From a bacterium (GTDB lineage: Bacteria > Pseudomonadota > Gammaproteobacteria > Burkholderiales > Thiobacteraceae), in assembly GCA_027438535.1 (NCBI GenBank), contig DAIAMA010000048.1, forward strand, positions 1 through 7,737: a DNA stretch of 7,737 nucleotides, in the 5' to 3' direction. The position numbers and the translations under genes are program-made. Shown piece by piece: positions 5,517 to 7,737 of this stretch. Under the pieces are notes generated by a model, which worked only from the letters and a program-made list of their open reading frames with translations, had not been told where the DNA came from and searched no databases. Numbering within the stretch: the stretch's first letter is position 1; each line of letters opens with the position of its first letter.

Positions 5517-7655
5517 CTAGCGGCTCGCTATTGTTTTTGGTATCAGCAGGTGGAAAGCTAAACCGCTTTGTTCGCTTATGCAAGTGATACTTGCATGAAT
5601 TTCTCCAACCAGTTTGTTAACAATCGCCAGACCTAGGCCGGCATGGCCGCCACCCTTGGTGCTGGCGACGGGCTCAAACAAGTGCGCCATCACTTCGGCC
5701 GGCATCCCCGGCCCGGTGTCCGCGACCACGATTTCGATGTAAGGGCGGCCGTCGCGGTTCACATTGTCGCGCGTCGTGACCGTGACCGTTCCGCCGCCAG
5801 GCATGGCTTCGGCGGCGTTTTTCAGAAGATTAAGTAAGATTTGTTTCAGTTTATCGCGCTGGGTTGCGATCGCGGGCAAGCGTTCGGCCAGATGCATTTT
5901 CACGGAAATCTTCGCGGGCGCGAATAAGGTATCGGAAGACAGCTCGATCAGATCCCGGATTATGCTATTGATGTCGATATCGCCATCCGCTTCCGGGGCG
6001 GGTGCCGCCGTGCTTATCAAGCTTCGAATAATCGCGGCAATCCGGTCGAGCTCATCGTTGAAAATGCGCAGGTCGTTGCGTGCCTCTGGGTTTTCATCAA
6101 GTTTCATCGCCAGCAGCTTGACGTAATTTTTCATGATCGCAAGCGGGTTATTCACTTCGTGCACCACGCGCCGAGCCTGAGCTTGGATCGCCATCAATTT
6201 TTCGCGCGTCAACTCCGCGTTGCGCGTGTTTCCGGTCAGGCCCGCGTGTAAGGCGAGAGCGCAGGCGCGGCCGAAACGGCTCAGTAGCCGCCGCTGTTTT
6301 CCCAGGCGGGGCAGTTGATGGCGTTCGATGCCGAAGACCGCTAAGGCGAACGGCATTGCAGTTGCCGCGAATGGCAGGTAAAGCACGCCGTTGCTTGACA
6401 GCAGCTGGCTCAATTGCTTATCCCACAGGGTGCCGGCATGATCCGACAAGGTGTTGAGCGGGAGATTTTTGCTTAGCGCCGCGACAGCGACGCTGCGCCC
6501 TCCCGACGCGGCGAGCGTCAGTTCCGATGTGCGCAAATCTTGTCCCGGAAGCGGGTGCGCCCGTAAAGTGTTCTCCTTGTCCGCGATCAAGTAAAGCGGG
6601 GGCGCTAAGCCAAATAGCATGTGCGCCGCCTCGGTGCACTTGATCAGTATTTCGTTTATTCCGCTGGCTTCGCTTAGCAGATCGCGCAGGCTGTCCATGA
6701 GGGCGAGATCGCGTACTTCACGCGCTAAATCGAGTTTTATTTGGGCGTCAACGGGTAATTCGACCGGTTCCAAGGGCGTTCCGCCGAGCGTGTTGCGATG
6801 CAGGCGGCGTTCGCCCGGAGGCGGTTCGGGCGGCGCCGCGGCCTTTTCTTCCAGGGTAATGCCGAATTTATGCGCGGTTTCCGCCACGGACTGGCGTGCG
6901 TGAGCGGAAATGCGATCGAGATCGGGGGCCTCGAAGCCGAAAAATAGCCTGCCTGCATCGAGCGGTAGGGGACCGGCGCCCGTCAAGTAATCGGCAAGGC
7001 TGTTGGCGAGATGGACAATGCGTACCAAAGGATGCGTTTCCGCGACCTGATCGAAGGCTTCCCGGTGGTAACGTAGTGCGTCAGCCAAGAAAGAGTGTAG
7101 CCGCCACTCCCCCGTCATGCCGGTAATGATGCGCAAATAGGCATCGTTTTGCGGCCGGGCGCTTTCGGCCGGGATTTCCCCGTTTTCCTTGAACGATCCC
7201 GCCCATAGGGCTAGCGGACCCAAGGCGCACAAGGTTCCCGCGAGCTGCGCTTCTTCGGGGTGTGGATAAGCCGTCTGCAGGGAGAGCTGTTCCGCGATAT
7301 TCGCGCATGCGATCGCTCGCCACCACTGTTTTTTGAGATCGGGGGTGGGGCGGCTATTAAAGGGGCTGAAGACTTGCTGGATTGCCGCATTGCGGATGAT
7401 CGCGCGCACCCTGTCGGTTCCCAGCGCGGCGATGGCGCGCGCGATGCTCGCCGGCGCGCCATTCTCCCTTGTGTCTTTTGCGCGCCAGGCGGAAATGACG
7501 CGGGCCGTCAGGGCCGGATCTTTCGCGATAGCCTGTAGCCAGAACCCGCCGGGGTCCGCGTCGTCCGCTATGAGCAAATGCAGCAGGACATGCGGCATGC
7601 ATGGCAGCAGTCCGGCATCGGTTAGCTCTATGGCTGGTGCGTCCTTTTTCGTCAT
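5517..7655 (-). CDS. HDOD-GAF-histidine kinase fusion protein
   Basis: This 712-residue protein starts at ATG 7655. An in-frame TAG directly precedes this codon, so no longer start is possible. Residues about 12-225 fit an HDOD domain: LLPCMPHVLLHLL, then AKDPALTARVISAW, then SIARAIAALGTDRVRAII, then the degenerate helical core ending in LVRIVHLANSLADYL. The catalytic HD pair of true HD phosphohydrolases is not seen, as is usual for HDOD. A proline-rich linker (274-280) and a helix (about 305-325) lead to a GAF-like region (about 320-470, including GVLYLPFAATAMPFALAVFGI). The HisKA H box is at 494-508 with His499 in HEVNNPL, which includes an ExxN phosphatase motif. The ATPase domain shows N609/N613, DTGPGMP (646-652), FEP (660-662) and GLGLAIV (673-679). 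No membrane segment is evident. It is the likely sensor for the receiver-GGDEF-EAL protein encoded next. The input signal is unknown. Confidence 0.92.
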   Translation of the reverse strand: MTKKDAPAIELTDAGLLPCMPHVLLHLLIADDADPGGFWLQAIAKDPALTARVISAWRAKDTRENGAPASIARAIAALGTDRVRAIIRNAAIQQVFSPFNSRPTPDLKKQWWRAIACANIAEQLSLQTAYPHPEEAQLAGTLCALGPLALWAGSFKENGEIPAESARPQNDAYLRIITGMTGEWRLHSFLADALRYHREAFDQVAETHPLVRIVHLANSLADYLTGAGPLPLDAGRLFFGFEAPDLDRISAHARQSVAETAHKFGITLEEKAAAPPEPPPGERRLHRNTLGGTPLEPVELPVDAQIKLDLAREVRDLALMDSLRDLLSEASGINEILIKCTEAAHMLFGLAPPLYLIADKENTLRAHPLPGQDLRTSELTLAASGGRSVAVAALSKNLPLNTLSDHAGTLWDKQLSQLLSSNGVLYLPFAATAMPFALAVFGIERHQLPRLGKQRRLLSRFGRACALALHAGLTGNTRNAELTREKLMAIQAQARRVVHEVNNPLAIMKNYVKLLAMKLDENPEARNDLRIFNDELDRIAAIIRSLISTAAPAPEADGDIDINSIIRDLIELSSDTLFAPAKISVKMHLAERLPAIATQRDKLKQILLNLLKNAAEAMPGGGTVTVTTRDNVNRDGRPYIEIVVADTGPGMPAEVMAHLFEPVASTKGGGHAGLGLAIVNKLVGEIHASITCISEQSGLAFHLLIPKTIASR

Positions 7656-7737
7656 CTATACAAGCCGCTAGTCAGTTTTATTATGCTGGGCGCGCAGCCC
7701 TGTTCCCTAAAAACGCGGCTGAGCAAACAGGCGCGCG
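7656..7737 (-). promoter_or_regulatory. Upstream region of the signalling operon, possible promoter elements
   Basis: These bases precede the kinase gene on the minus strand. CATAAT (7680-7685) resembles a -10 box, but no good -35 hexamer stands at the right distance. A GGGC/GCCC hairpin (7688-7700) and a CCTGTT/AACAGG dyad (7699-7704 and 7726-7731) could be operator-like. The window ends here, so the region cannot be judged fully. No strong Shine-Dalgarno sequence precedes the kinase ATG. Confidence 0.2.

Noticed and set aside
6780..7655. Membrane sensor or signal peptide in the kinase
   Set aside because: The hydrophobic stretch near residues 422-441 is broken up as in GAF beta strands, and the N-terminus is charged (MTKKDAP). 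No transmembrane helix pair is seen.

Overview
The window looks like chromosomal DNA from a proteobacterium, most likely a betaproteobacterium. The hydroxypyruvate reductase resembles what I recall of betaproteobacterial HprA. Coding sequence is moderately GC-rich, and two large c-di-GMP/two-component proteins are present. No database search was possible, so the taxon is an inference. No tRNA, rRNA, CRISPR array, transposase or phage gene is visible.

Left third (1-2554, + strand) is a glycerate-metabolism cluster. It holds the last 29 codons of a gene that resembles the C-terminus of tartronate semialdehyde reductase/3-hydroxyisobutyrate dehydrogenase family enzymes, then a complete NAD(P)-dependent hydroxypyruvate reductase (hprA), then a complete type I glycerate 2-kinase (garK/glxK type). 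Two reductive routes (from tartronate semialdehyde, if the first call is right, and from hydroxypyruvate) would meet at D-glycerate, which the kinase commits to central metabolism as 2-phosphoglycerate.

Both intergenic gaps of this cluster (91-254 and 1206-1420) are almost filled by inverted repeats. These are built from 7-base units of the form CRCRRAG (CACGGAG, CACAGAG, CGCAAAG), spaced mostly 9 bases apart. The second gap is a nested palindrome: outer arms of CACGGAG type enclose inner arms of CGCAAAG type. This is the most unusual non-coding structure in the window.

Middle (2555-3271) is sparse. It has a possible small minus-strand gene whose 3' end overlaps the end of garK, an AT-rich stretch, and an 87-residue unrecognised protein with a very good ribosome binding site.

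Right part (3272-7655, - strand) is a two-gene signalling operon. It is transcribed right to left: an HDOD-GAF-histidine kinase fusion (712 aa) followed after 67 bases by a receiver-PAS-GGDEF-EAL response regulator (725 aa). Phosphoacceptor, kinase, cyclase and phosphodiesterase residues are all present. The pair can therefore be read as a complete cytoplasmic route from an unknown signal to synthesis or breakdown of c-di-GMP.
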